DNA from: Castanea sativa | Taxonomy: Eukaryota > Streptophyta > Magnoliopsida > Fagales > Fagaceae | Direction of reading: 5' to 3' | Assembly (NCBI RefSeq): GCF_040712315.1 | Contig: NC_134014.1 | Coordinates: 37,189,634-37,253,633, forward strand | DNA: 64,000 nt | Part shown: positions 47,300 to 60,066 of the stretch, piece by piece | Layout: each line of letters begins with the position of its first letter | Position numbering within the stretch: the first letter of the stretch is position 1 | Made by a program: the position numbers and the translations under genes | Notes under the pieces: generated by a model | Databases searched by the model: none | Seen by the model: the letters and a program-made list of their open reading frames with translations, nothing else | Told to the model about the DNA's origin: nothing

Positions 47300-50200
47300 G
47301 GGGACTATCCAGGCCCCGTGGGCGATGCCCTTGTAGTTTCGATTAGGATAGGGAATTATGATGTGAAGTGGGTGATGATAGATCAGGGCAGCGGTGCAGA
47401 TATCATGTACCCTGATCTATTTAAGGGGTTAAGATTGAAGCTGGAAGATCTTACTCCTTATGATTCGCCGCTTATAAGCTTTGAAGGGAGAGCCGTTGTG
47501 CAGAAGGAGACGATCCGTTTGCCCGTTCAATCGGCTCGAAACGGTTGAGGTGGATTTTATTGTGGTTGACGCGTACTCTCCATATCCAGCCATCCTCGCC
47601 GGGCCTACTGCACGCGCTTGAAGCCGTCTCCTCTACCTTACATGTTAAAGTTAAATTCCCCTCGGGGGAATGTATTGAGGAAATCCTCGGCGGCCGATCG
47701 GTAGCCAGAGCGGTGCATAGAGTTATATTGCATCGGACAGAAGCGAGTCTTCGGCTTTAATCACCAAAGACTTATAGCGGTTAACGCGGCTCCTAGTTCA
47801 TCTGGGATGGTGACGGAGAGGAGACACATTGCGAGGAGTTAGAGAAGTTTCCAAGTAGGCGATAATCAGAGAGGTTCTTCCAGGTTGGCATACTTTTGCC
47901 ACACTAAGAGAAGATCGAATTGTTAGAATTTACGAAGGACAATATTGATGTTTTGCGTGGGATCCTTACGGCTAAGGGCGTCGATCCGAGCTTCATTTGT
48001 CATCATTTAAATGTCAACCCAGCTATTGTTCCAAGAAGGCAGCCACCTCGGCGCTCTTCCAGAGAACATTCCGAGGCTGTGAAGGAAGAGGTGCTTAAAC
48101 TCAAGAGGGCTGGGGCTATCAAAGAAGTTTTCTACCCTGAGTGGTTGGCCCATACAGTCGTTGTTAAAAAGAAGAATGGAACGTGGAGGGTATGTGTAGA
48201 CTTTACTGATCTGAACAGGGCCTGTTCCAAAGATTCGTTCCTAATGCCGCGTATTGATCAACTGGTGGATGCCACTGTCAGACATCCTCGGATGAGTTTT
48301 TTGGACACTTTCCAAGGTTACCACCAGATTCCCTTGGCATGGGAGGACCAAGAGAAGACTGCTTTCATTACTCCAACCGAGAACTATCATTATAAAGTTA
48401 TGCCATTTGGTTTGAAAAATGCTGGGGCTACTTTCCAAAGAATGATGACCAGGATGTTCGAACAGCAGTTGGGGAAGACTATTGAGGTGTATGTAGACGA
48501 TATGGTGGTAAAGAGCAAAACGATACCTTCACACGTGGAGACTGCTGACACCTTTCGGGTGTTAAGAAAGCACAAAACTGCGCCTTAATGCCTCAAAATG
48601 CTCTTTCGGCGTTGGGTCCGGAAAATTTTTGGGGTACATGATCACTCATAGAGGCATAGAGGTAAACCCAGCACAGGTGAAGGCTATTCAGGACTTGCAG
48701 CCTCCTCGCAACCCAAAAGAAGTCCAGAAATTGACCGGGATGATTGCTGCATTGAATAGGTTTATCTCTCGGTCAGCTGACCGATGTCGTCCCTTCTTCC
48801 AATTGTTGAATAAGTGGAAAGGGTTTCAATGGACCAAGGACTGCGTGTTAGCTTTCCAGCAGCTTAAACAATATCTTTCTTGGCCACCCATTTTGTCTCG
48901 CCCCGAGGCGGACGAGGTCTTGTTTGCTTATCTGGCAGTGGCCGTACACGCGGTCAGCCTGGTCCTTATCAGGAATGAAAGTGGGGTGCAAAGACCGGTC
49001 TATTACGTTAGCAAGTCTTTGAATGAGGCCGAGGTGCGCTACTTGCTCTTGGAGAAAGCGCTTCTGGCTATAGTTCATGCCACGCGGAAGCTCCCTCATT
49101 ATTTTCAGTCTCATACTGTGGTGGTTCTGACCCAACTGCCTCTCAAGGTAGTGTTATGCAGTGTCGACTACACTGGTAGGGTAGCAAAGTGGGGAACCAT
49201 TTTAGGAGCTTTTGACGTTAAATACAAACCTCGCACCTCGGTGAAGGGCCAGGTCCTCGCTGACTTGGTAGCAGAGTTTACTGAACCATTGGTAGAAGAG
49301 ACTCTAAAAGAAGCACGCATGGATGGAAAATCAGTTGGTGTGATCATGGCCGCAGGGCCTTCTCCTTGGAAAATGTATGTGGATGGAGCAGCTAATCAGA
49401 GAGGGTCTGGTGTGGGACTTGTTCTGATATCCCCGAAGGGAAGTATCTTTAAAAAATCTCTAAGGTTATCATTCTCGGCCACTAATAATGAAGCCGAATA
49501 CGAAGCAGTTCTGGTAGGCATGAACATGTTACATAAGATGGGTGGAAAGGAAGTCCATGCGTTCTCGGACTCTCAGTTAGTGGTCGGCCAGGTCATGGGG
49601 ACCATGGAGGCCAGGGATACAAGAATGCAAGAATATCTGGCCCAGGTCAAGCGTCAGCAAGCAGAGTTTGACTCCTTTGTCTTGGCTCATATCCCTAGGA
49701 GTGGGAACACTCATGCCGATTCCTTGGCTACGTTAGCAACGTCCTCGGCTCGAGCTTGCCGGGATTATCCTTGTGGAGGATCTGGAGCCAACTCTTATCC
49801 CCGCCAGGGCGGCTCGCGTCCATCTAATAAGGTTTGGACCTAGTTGGATGGACCCAGTCGTCTCTTTTCTTAATAACGACAACCACCCTGAGGACAAGTC
49901 TGAAGCCGAGAAGGTGCGTCGAAAGGCGCCACCTTTTTGGCTATCCGAGGATCAGAAACTGTATAAACGATCCTTTTCAGGACCGTACTTGTTGTGTGTG
50001 CACCCTGAATCAACGGAAGCGTTACTGGAGGAACTGCATGAGGGAATTTGTGGGAGCCACACTAAAGGAAGATCCTTAGCCCATAGAGCTCTAACTCAGG
50101 GTTATTGGTGGCCCAACATGCAGAGAGAGGCCCAGGACTATGCCAGGAAATGTGATCAGTGCCAGAGGTTCGCCCCTAATATTCATCAACCTGGTGGGGT

Positions 50201-51080
50201 TCTTAACCCTCTCTCCAGTTCTTGGCCTTTTGCGCAATGGGGATTGGACATAGTGGGGTCATTTTCGAGAGCAGCAGGAAATAAAAGATGGCTTCTTGTG
50301 GGAACAGACTATTTCACCAAATGGGTTGAGGCCGAGCCCTTAGCAAATATCAGGGATATTGATTCCAAGAAGTTTGTCTGGAAAAATATTGTCACTAGAT
50401 TCGGTATACCACACACACTTATCTCCGACAATGGCGTTCAATTTGATAGCAAGGCCTTTAGGCAATATTGTGGTGACATGGGTATCATAAACAGATACAC
50501 CCCAGCTTATCCTCAGGGAAATGGGCAAGCCGAGGCCGTTAACAAGGTCATAGTCAGTGGGCTTAAGAAAAGGTTGGACGATGCGAAGGGCAGGTGGGTA
50601 GAAGAGCTCCCTCATGTTCTATGGACGTATCGGACCACACCGTGCAGGTCCACGGGAGAAACGCCATTCTCTATGACTTATGGAGCCGAGGCGGTGATAC
50701 CTCTGGAATCTGGTTTTTCCATCCTAAAGACGAGCTCCTTTAGCCCGGAGAATAACAATGGACTCCTGGAGAAAAGTCTTGATTTACTCGAGGAACGACG
50801 CGAGGCAGCTATGGTCCAAATGGCTTATTATCAACAGAAGCTAAAACGAGGATATGATGCCCACGTGAAGCTAAGGCCACTTGCACCTGGTGATCTTGTG
50901 CTAAGAAAAGTTGTGGGCACCTCTAAGAACCCAGCTTGGGGTAAACTAGGACCCAACTGGGAAGGCCCCTATCGCATTGTTTCAGTAGCAGGCATAGGGT
51001 CATATCGGCTAGCCGACCTAGATGAAAGAATTGTACCATGCCCATGGAATGTAAATAATCTTAGAAGGTATTATTATTAA
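47300..51080 (+). pseudogene. Tat pol (protease, RT, two RNase H, integrase)
   Basis: The aspartic protease at 47318-47548 reads VMIDQGSGADIMY. RT at 47920-48588 has VCVDFTDLNRA, FLDTFQGYHQIPL, MPFGLKNAGATFQ and the catalytic YVDD. An extra A in an A-run near 48573 shifts frame; the sequence continues at about 48590-49840 with the RT connection, the first RNase H and a second one ([33 protein letters not shown]). A second shift near 49755 leads into an unbroken integrase frame to 51080 (zinc site CDQCQRF; catalytic GLDIVG, SDNG, QAEAVNK). Few lesions, so it was active fairly recently. Confidence 0.88.
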
Positions 51081-51147
51081 TAAAATGTACTTTTGTCAGT
51101 TAACATTTCAAAGTTATGAGTACCTCTGACGCATGCAGTTACAATCC

Positions 51148-52290
51148 TTAAGAATCAAACAGAAACTTGGTTAAGTGTCGTCCTCGGACCACAAACCTTG
51201 TGGAAATTGATATCTTGTCACTTGTTAAACAAAACCTTAGTTATGCCGAGTCCTCGGACCTCCTACTTTGGGGAAATTAACATTTAAGGCTATTGTTCTT
51301 AAGAATCAAACAGAAACTTGGTTAAGTGTCGTCCTCGGACCACAAACCTTGTGGAAATTGATATCTTGTCACTTGTTAAACAGAACCTTAGTTATGCCGG
51401 GTCCTCGGACCTCCTACTTTGGGGAAATTAACATTTGAGGCTATTGTTCTTAAGAATCAAACAGAAACTTGGTTAAGTGTCGTCCTCGGACCACAAATCT
51501 TGTGGAAATTGATATATTGTCACTTGTTAAACAGAACCTTAGTTATGCCGGGTCCTCGGACCTCCTACTTTGGGGAAATTAACATTTGAGGCTACTGTTC
51601 TTAAGAATCAAACAGAAACTTGGTTAAGTGTCGTCCTCAGACCACAAACCTTGTGGAAATTGATATCTTGTCATTTGTTAAACAGAACCTTAGTTATGCC
51701 GGGTCCTCGGACCTCCTACTTTGGGGAAATTAACATTTGAGGCTATTGTTCTTAAGAATCAAACAGAAACTTGGTTAAGTGTCGTCCTCGGACCACAAAC
51801 CTTGTGGAAATTGATATCTTGTCACTTGTTAAACAGAACCTTAGTTATGCCGGGTCCTCGGACCTCCTACTTTGGGAAAATTAACATTTAAGGTTATTGT
51901 TCTTAAGAATCAAACAGAAACTTGGTTAAGTGTTGTCCTCGGACCACAAACCTTGTGGAAATTGATATCTTGTCATTTGTTAAACAGAACCTTAGTTATG
52001 CCAGGTCCTCGGACCTCCTACTTTGGGGAAATTAACATTTGAGGCTATTGTTCTTAAGAATCAAACAGAAACTTGGTTAAGTGTCGTCCTCGGACCACAA
52101 ACCTTGTGGAAATTGATGTATTGTCATTTGTTAAACAGAACCTTAGTTATGCCGGGTCCTCGGACCTCCTACTTTGGGAAAATTGACATTTAAACTTATT
52201 GATCTTAAGAATCAAATGGGAAATTGGTTAAATCTTGTCCTCGGACCACAAACTTGATTAAAGTTAATTTCTTATTGCGCCTGGAAATTA
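51148..52290 (+). repeat. 151-bp satellite array in Tat 3' region
   Basis: TTAAGAATCAAACAGAAACT recurs at 51148, 51299, 51450, 51601, 51752, 51903 and 52054, always 151 bp apart. A diverged eighth unit begins at 52205. Each unit carries two TCCTCGGACC motifs. Units are nearly identical. Located between the pol stop and the antisense gene. Confidence 0.97.
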
Positions 52291-52749
52291 GTGCCTTACT
52301 GGTCATTAACTCAGATCTTAAGTTCTATATCTTTAAGCGTTAAGCAAATTTATATAAGGAATGGTCCTCGGATCTTACATCCTACTGAAAACAATACCAC
52401 ACATTATAAGGGTTTAATCGTTATATGAGGTCTTCTATTTTTTAACCAAGGCATGGTTTAAAATATCTCAACCATGTCATCTGCTGTTAAGTTTTTAATA
52501 CTAAAACATGCGCATGACTGCGTGGAGGTTATGATTGTGCAATCCTTGGAGTTAGATCTGTTTACTCTGACTCTTCTTTTTTTTTTATCTATGTACTAAT
52601 GGGAAACCTTTGCGACAAGTACAAAAAGAATAAAGTAAAAACAGATACAACACGAAGAAAAATTAAATGAAATTGTTCTTCATTAATCATTCAAATATAC
52701 ATTACATATTTAATTCAAATATGGAAAAAGAGAAGTCCTAAGCTAGGTC

Positions 52750-55291
52750 CTAAGCTTTTGGAGGGGGGTCTTGCTGAGAAGTGCTGGTGGCCTCAGTCTT
52801 TCTCAACTCCAGCTCAAAGGAAGACAGCACTTGCTTTCCTTTGTCTGCTGCCTTTGTTGGAGGGACGTTGGACTCCACGTGCAGGCTCGAGGTCCTTCTC
52901 GGCATCCCCGTCTCCTTCCTTTTCTTTATTAGAACCCGAAGGTTACGTAGGATTCGGAATTAGCTTTGGGACCATGGGAGGAAGAGCGGAAGAGTTGTTT
53001 CAAGGGTAGGAGTAGCAACGGGGAGCCTCTTCAATCTCCTATCTCCGGGGGAAGCTGAATATTCTCGGACTTCCTCAGATCCGGAGGATAGAGGAACTCT
53101 GCTACATTAGGAGCTTCCCCCGGACCTTTTGACGGTACTCAGGCACAAGGCCGCAAAGGCTTCTGTCGGTTGCTCTCGGTGACCGCTACCCGCTTCCTCG
53201 TAACTCGCACAGCTTGGCGGCTTCTAGAGAACGATGGAATGCGCCGGCTTCCTCCTTCATTCGCGCGAGTTCCTTCTCCAAATCCGAGCGCTCCCTTTGG
53301 ACTTGGGAGAGCTCGTCATCTTTTCACGAAGAAGCTTGCGCTGCCCTTCTATCCCACGGGTCTTCATGGTCTTCAGGTTCGCCTCGGCCCCATTTTTCTC
53401 TCTCTTTAGCTCAATCACCTCCGAGGAAAGCTTCTCATTTTCGGCAAGGGCCCGAAGGACTTCTTAGTCTCCGGCTGATTTCAAGCTCGATTCTCGGCCT
53501 TCTTCGAGTGTCTTCTATAAATTTCTCGGCTACGAAGACTTCCGAATGGCACAATAAAGTGCGAGGAAGTCGGATATAGCAAGACACTTATGAATAATGC
53601 GATATTGTTAAAAGTGGAATCTTCCTAAAAGGGTTAAACTTACAGCGCTAAATCCCTTTTTAAAGAGAGGAATAGTTGTGGTGGCTCATTTTTTCCAAGG
53701 TTTTCATGTCCTTAGGCGGCGAGGAGGCGCTCCAACACTTCGGCCAAGTGGTGGGCATGGCCTTGTTGAACCGGGCCCTTATCCTGGATTGGTAGGAGAT
53801 GGGTGCACCATCCAATCTTAAGTCGGGGGACAGGGTGGCCGGTGCTCGGCGCACTTCGGCCTCGTCCACGATCTCCCCGCTTTCAGCCGAACGGGCCCTA
53901 CCCTTGCCTTTATCCGGCTTTCTCCGGCCGGTGGGGGTTGTTGTCGTGGTTTCTTGGGGTCCTTCTTGCTCGTCCCCTCGGCCTCCTCCTTTCTTTTCTT
54001 TTTGGGATCCTCGAGTGGAAGTTTGGCTCGAACGGTGGAGGGAGGTGGCAAAGATGGAAGAGCTTGGGACCCCCCCGTCTTTCTCTCAACAACCTTCGCA
54101 GCTCTATTGGTTAAGAGACCCTTCATCCTGTCCATGTCCTCTTCGGATTCGTCCTCTGGTTGGGCAACGACTAACCCTGCAATTCCAGAAGCCTCAGTGG
54201 CTTCTTCTTCCTCGTCAGAGAGTACGACGAACTGGTTCCCTCGAGGTCTCTCGGTGTCTTCAAGTTGAAACTGTTCTATCTCCTCGTCTAGCGTGTGTGA
54301 AGAAGACACCTGCTCTTTTGAAACAACGGTTGCCTGGGAGTGCACGGCGAGGGGGATTGCCGCTATGGGCTGTCCGTATAAAACGGTGTGAGGGGCGTCA
54401 GGGAGATCGTGGTCGTCCAAAAAGTGGGGCTGGGCTACGTTTATCTTCCTTCGCCTTCGGTCACCGGCTACTATGGCGTTTTCTATCTCCTGGAAGTCCG
54501 AAGAAATGGGAGTGTACCCTAGAATCAGATGAGCAGCTCTGAGTTGCAGGTCCTCGCTGACAAACACCTCGGAGCGCAGTACTCGGTTGAGATCTGCAAC
54601 GTTGCAGTGGCTTAAGCGTGGGCGCACGTGTCGCTTATCTGCGAAGGAAGACACCAAATCAAACGAACATGGTCAGATTCACACAACATATAATAAACCT
54701 AAATAAACGTGAATACATGTGAATGCGCATTTTTGTGAGTATTAGAGGAGTTTGTGCGGGAGGGGGAGGCTAATCCTAAGGTGTCGCACCTGGATCTCCC
54801 CACTCGGCCCAGGCGAGTGGAGGCCGTCGTGCCGTTCCAAGACGATCGGTGTCATCCTTCATGCCTTTGTTGGATTTGGGCAGACAGGAGATTAGTCTAA
54901 CGACGCTGGAGCTGGATTTAATGTAGTAACCTATGTTGGAGAGTTTATGGGACTCGTACAGAAAGACGACATCGTGCCAAGTGAGGTTTAGACCCATTTG
55001 CTCGTTTAGAGCATCAACGCTACCCAAAACTCTAAAAACGTTTGGGAGGCACTGATCGGGACACAACCGGTGGTTGCGAAGGTACTCCCTAGTTACGGGC
55101 TTCATTGGGAGTGTCATCCCACCCCTCCTACAAAGGCTATCATTGGGATGATAACCTCTTCCCTCCTTTCTAGAGCCGGCCACGCGCTTCATGGGACAAT
55201 ATTTTAAACCTACATCGCCGGGAATGTGATACTTGGCTGCGAAGCCTTCCATTCCGGCGGCGGTATCAACTAGACATTTAAATCTTCCCAT
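52750..55291 (-). CDS. Antisense accessory ORF of the Tat element (spliced, function unknown)
   Basis: The antisense reading starts at ATG 55291. Exon 1 is 55291-54790 (MGRFKCLVDTAAGMEGF ... LNLTWHDVVFLYESHKLS). A 151-bp GT..AG intron joins in phase to exon 2 from 54638 (DKRHVRPRLSHCNVADLN). Exon 2 stays open to 53818, with acidic DEEEEATEA and basic KKKRKEEAEG stretches. A shift near 53830 leads to another open piece ending about 53660. After several broken frames, a plausible original C-terminus is KGKQVLSSFELELRK ... PPPKA with stop at 52750. Antisense ORFs between pol and the 3' LTR are known in Tat elements, but their role is not. The product is likely nuclear by composition (inference). 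Interrupted here, so possibly a pseudogene. Confidence 0.65.
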
Positions 55292-55798
55292 CAGAGAGGG
55301 GCGAAAGACTAAACTCTAAAAGGGAAAAAGTCTACAAGTATAGCCGAGGACAAGATCCGAGGAGAAAAGGTTAAGAAAAGGAGAATCAAAAACTTACGAA
55401 TCTCAAGTTGTGCAGAGTTCCACGGTTTTCTGCGGGTAAAGTATGTTTACTGATGTTTTGATGGGATTAGTCCCTGATGAATTAAATGAAGGCACAGGTT
55501 CCCGAAGCGTCATGGTGTGCGGAAAGCGGCCTCGAAATTATATTTGTCCCGCCCAATTTTTCGTGAAATAACGAGGACCGTTGGATGCACATCTCACCGT
55601 TGAACATGGGGGACAAGGTGTAATTCATAGTAATAAATGTGCGCATTTCTGAAAATAAAACCGCCAAGTGTCACCCTCCGGAACGCGAAACGGTTTTCAC
55701 ACGTGTGGTTATCTGCAGAAAGTGTGAAGGAGGTGTTCGTTGGATCAAAACCCTATTTTTCTCCTCGGATGATGAAAAATAGAGTTTTGAGGGGCTAT

Positions 55799-56483
55799 TG
55801 TGGGGAGTAAAAGGGCCCAAGTGGGCATATGGGCCTTTGGGCTGTAACATGGAGGGCCGACCTGCTCCAGGATCAAACTCTATGAGTCGGCCCATACGCC
55901 GAGGGTCCGAGGATACGGAGGGAGAGTTTCACCTCGGACAGATCCAAGAGAACTCAAAATTTCATTATGAAGGTCAAAGTACAACTCTGGAGAGACCAGT
56001 GGTTAAAAGGGGACATCCTGAATCTTCTAGATGCACCAGTATTATATCAAGAATAAAGGCTGCCACCTCCGCATTAAAGGCTCTGCACCTACCTCCCTGG
56101 CCGCATTAATGGGGAGGTGACCCCTGAACAGTGAGGTGGAAACTTCTAGTCGGCATTCAAAAGAGTATCAGGGAAGCGGTATAAAAGGGGGGTAAAGGCC
56201 AAAGAAAATGGGGGATCGGAAAACTAAGAAAGAAATTAAGAACTTGTAATTTTGAAGGAAGAAAGAGAAATAATAAAGAAATAGTTCTCGGCTTGAGTCC
56301 GAGGAGACCCATTTGTCATTATCGTTCTTTATTTACTTGCGTTTGCTTATAAAAGCCTGTTATCAAGATCCCAGCATTTCTAACATAGGTTTAAAGCCCA
56401 CACTCTACAAATCTTATTGTTTAAGGCTCATTGGGCCTGAGCCCGTGATTGTCTTTGGGTCCAGGTGCAATTGTGCACTTATA
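55799..56483 (+). repeat. Tat 3' LTR and polypurine tract
   Basis: 685 bp, preceded by the purine-rich TTTTGAGGGGCTAT. TATA box at 56180-56187. The terminal CA has become TA (CACTTATA against CACTTACA). Confidence 0.9.
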
Positions 56484-56752
56484 GATAAAGTAATTTGAAA
56501 ATTAACAGGATGGTGACCCTATTTTTTTGGTAATGTTTTAGTAGGAGTTAGAGTTGTATTTTTACTAAATTGTTTTTTAGTTTTGTCTCTACTTAAATAT
56601 AAGGATGTAGGGGCATTTTAGAATCATGAAAATAAGGAATCCAAATAAGAGAAACTCCTTAAATAGTAGTATAGATGATCACTTGAAAAAAAGAAAAAGA
56701 AAATATATATAAGAGACTACTACTACTAACAAAGCAAACATATTTTTTCCTT

Positions 56753-57368
56753 TAGGGTGTGTTTGTTTGGAGGTGAAATAGGGTGGATAGAAAACTTTGG
56801 AGAGAAAATATGAAGGAAAACTTTTTTGGAGTGTGTTTAGTTTGGTGGAAAGGAAGGAAAATAAATGGTAGGACCCAGGTGTTTTCTCCCTGAGCCCATC
56901 AAAAATTTTCTCTCCAAAATGGAGAGAAAACTGAAGGGAGAAATTTGACATCATTTTTGGATGAAAATGTCCATTTGCAATTGTACATGGGCTTCACCCA
57001 TGTTGCTTTTCTTCACACTTTTTTTTTTCCTCCTAGGCAGGCTTGTCTAGTATTTTTTTTTTTTTTGCTTTCCTTTGTTTTGTTTTGTTTAGATGTGATT
57101 TTTTTATGGACATGATTTTTATTTTTTAATAAATTTAGGTGATTGATTTTTTTTTGGTTATTTATCACTTTTTATTTTATTTTAATTGGACATCATTTTT
57201 AACAAGGATATATGCGTAAATTTATATAAACTCACTTTTCCATCCCTCCATTTTTCCACTTCCAACCAAACAAAAATGAGGGTATATGCGTAAATTCTCT
57301 CACTTTTCTATCCTCTCACAATTTTCTATCTTTATACTTTTTCACCCTTTCAATCAAACAGACTCTTA
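56753..57368. mobile_element. MITE-like element, imperfect ends
   Basis: The left end GGGTGTGTTTGTTTGGAGG and the right end, inverted, GAGTCTGTTTGATTGAAAGG are related. Near the ends both strands carry GGTGGATAGAAAA/AAGATAGAAAA motifs. Non-coding. Target duplication unclear. Confidence 0.5.
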
Positions 57369-58115
57369 ATCTTATGCTTGCAAATACTTGAATTAACTCC
57401 TTACTAATAAAGAAAATATATACTGTGACAGAGATGGATTTACGTGTGGGTTAAAATAACCAAAGACCTGTCCCTAAAATTTATATCCCCCCTTTAAAAT
57501 GCTTTTCAAACTGACCCGTGAAATCAAAACAGAAAACTTATTTGACCATTCCTGCATTCCATTTCCCCAAGAAAAACAAAAATTTTAAGACAATCCCTTG
57601 GACAATTCACAAAACCGGATAACAAAAAAACCTTTAGACAAGGTTTAGTCTCATAGATTTCTCTTCCTTCTTTGATCTGATCTTTTCTCCTTCTCTCTTT
57701 TTCTCTGCATTGTGGCGCGTGACTAGTGAGGTTGGACAATTCACCTGTAGATTTTTTTTTCTTTTTATTTATTTATAAAGAGTACACCTTTTGTTAGAAC
57801 TTTTTTTTTTTTTTTGAGAAGAACCTTATGTTAGAACTTAGAACAAGGGGATTGGTTAACATGTAGTTATTAATATAGGTTAATGTGTTATGGACACTTC
57901 AGGACACACCTAAGTTGTTAAATATAGAATATCATTTATATATGACTCCTGCAAAATTAAAGGAAAACATTGCTCATTCTCATTCTCAAAAAAAAAAAGA
58001 AAAAAAAAAGAAAGGAAAACATTGCTATAATTAGAATTAGAAACCGGGGAAACGTTAACCATGATAGTTACAATCGTATTTTCAGTTCTCTTTGCAATCG
58101 TATCTTTAAAACCAT
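57369..58115. other. Intergenic DNA
   Basis: AT-rich with several T and A runs; no gene seen. Confidence 0.45.
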
Positions 58116-58865
58116 TGTAAGTGCACAATTGCACCTGGTCCCAAGAACAGTTATGGGCTCAGGCCCAATGAGCCTTAAACAATATGAATTTGTAGAATGT
58201 GGGCTTGAAACCCAGGTTAGAAGCGTGTGAGGATTAAATGACAAACTAAAGATTGCAAATACTTGGAAACAACAAGGAATAGAGTAAATCAGCTTCCTCG
58301 GACATAAGCCGAGAGTTGTTCTTATATTATCTCTTTCTTTGTTTCTTTTCTTTTTTAGGTTCCAAAAAGTCCGTGCCCTTTTTGTGTTCTAGGTTGCCCC
58401 TTAAATACTCCTCTCTTTGATACTTTGTACACGTGTTGTCCCATCTCCCCCTTAACCTAGATATTTCTTTTCTCAGTGCCTTTGAATAGTAACCAGAAGT
58501 TTCCCTTCCACTGTTCAGGTGTCACTTCCCCATTAATGCGGCCAGGGTAGTAGGTGCAGGGTCTTTAATGCGGATGTGGCAGCCTTTATCCTTGACATTT
58601 CTCCAACACCGATGCTTCTGGGGCATTCTAGGGTTCACCCCTTTTAACCATTGGCCTTAACCGTGTCATCCCCTAATCTTTACTATGAAATCCCGAGTTC
58701 TTCGGTGTCCATCCGAGGGTAAGTTCACACTCGGCTGGATCCTCGGATCCTCGGCGTATGGGCCGACCCATAGTACTAACAAATTCTAAACCCAGGAGCA
58801 GGTCGGCCTTCCTTAACACGGCCCAAAAGGCCCACATTCCCATCAGGATCTTTTTACCCCCCACA
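58116..58865 (-). mobile_element. Solo LTR, Tat-related family, opposite orientation
   Basis: 750 bp, flanked by the perfect duplication ACCAT (58111-58115, 58866-58870). On the minus strand it starts TGTGGGGGGTAAAAAG and ends AATTGTGCACTTACA, like the Tat LTRs at 44439 and 55799. The interior shares GCCGACCTGCTCC-type and CCTCGGA motifs but is clearly diverged. Formed by LTR-LTR recombination that deleted the interior. Confidence 0.9.
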
Positions 58866-58870
58866 ACCAT

Positions 58871-60066
58871 GATAAATTCTTATAATTTTTTTTATTATAA
58901 TAATTTAAAAGTTTTTTTTAGAGTTTAATAATTTGATAGTTATAATAAGAAGAAGGGAGGATTTTAACCCAATATGTCTTAATTGGAAACGCTAAAAAGT
59001 GTTAATTGAGCTACAAAAATATTGATTATAAATCTCTATAATTAATATGATTTTTATTTGATGCATAGATTATGGGAAAGTCAATTACAATGTTTGATTT
59101 ATTTACCCAAAAAAAAATACAAATTATTTTGAGAACCAATACTGATAATGCAACTTTGCCAAACTATAGTATTGATGTATAAATTTCAAAAAAATTTCAA
59201 ACAAAGAATTTTTTTGGCTTCCCTAAGTTCAAATCCTGGTTCCATCCCTGAACAATGAGACATGGACCTTATCCACCCGCCCTAAAAGTTCTTATATAGG
59301 AACCTCACAAAAATTAATAGAATGTAGGGAATACTCAAAATTTATAGAGCAGCAAATAAACTATATCAATGGATATACCAACATAGTATCGCACTAAACA
59401 TTCCATGTCTCAAGTGTAGCAAGTTCATCATTGTGTTGTTCAATCAAATTAGCAAAATGCAAAAACGCCATTTGTCTTTCCTAGATATTTATTAGAATTA
59501 AAAAATAAAATCAATCTTGAAATTTGTAGACAGTTAGGTATTCTTTCTATATCAAATTAAAAGTGATAAGAAGTACAATATGGAGTGGTTAAAAGTGATA
59601 AGAAGTTACCGCTACATTGCTTGGAATTTCAAATGGTACTATTTGGTAAGTTTCAATTTTAAGTGGTAAGTTTCAATTTTGAGTGAGACTTTTTGTTAAA
59701 CACGTGGTGTACATGTTCTAAATGGGAATGAAAAGAGCATAAATACACCAAAAAATAAAAAGAACCTAAATTAAGCATGCTACAATTGAACATTGACAGA
59801 AGTGAAGAAAAAACTTCAAAATGATCTGCAACAAAAATTGAACTGGTTTCAAATTTCTCTGTACCATTTAGTTTGGGTTGGCCATGCAATATCTTGCTAG
59901 AAAGGAAAATCTTCTTTCTTTCCAAAAGCAATTAAACATCTTCAGAAAATAATGGTGAAAAAAAGGGGGGCAAGCTTTTTCAAAATACACTATCATATAC
60001 AACAAATTTAATCAAACAATTATTAACATCAACATAAATCTATAGTATAAAGCGGAAAGAAAACCT
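58871..60066. other. Intergenic DNA with hAT-end remnant
   Basis: No gene is seen. Near 59222-59250, AAGTTCAAATCCTGGTTCCA followed by TCCCTG resembles a hAT right end like that at 32718, without a visible partner. Confidence 0.45.

Larger units (their letters stand above)
44439..56483 (+). mobile_element. Tat-type Ty3/gypsy retrotransposon, 12 kb
   Basis: Flanked by the perfect 5-bp duplication GATAA (44434-44438, 56484-56488). LTRs are 44439-45126 and 55799-56483. The order inside is primer site, gag, protease, RT, RNase H, a second RNase H, integrase, a 151-bp satellite, an antisense gene and the polypurine tract. The domain order RT-RH-(second RH)-INT, the long 3' region and the antisense ORF are hallmarks of the Tat group (Retand, Grande and Ogre relatives). 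A hAT element splits gag. Confidence 0.92.

Noticed and set aside
51148..52290. CRISPR-like regular array
   Set aside because: Units are contiguous 151-bp copies with no unique spacers, and the DNA is plant nuclear.
52758..54542. Several long plus-strand frames in the Tat 3' region
   Set aside because: They are shadows of the better-structured antisense gene: low-complexity Ser/Pro/Leu-rich and without splice logic.
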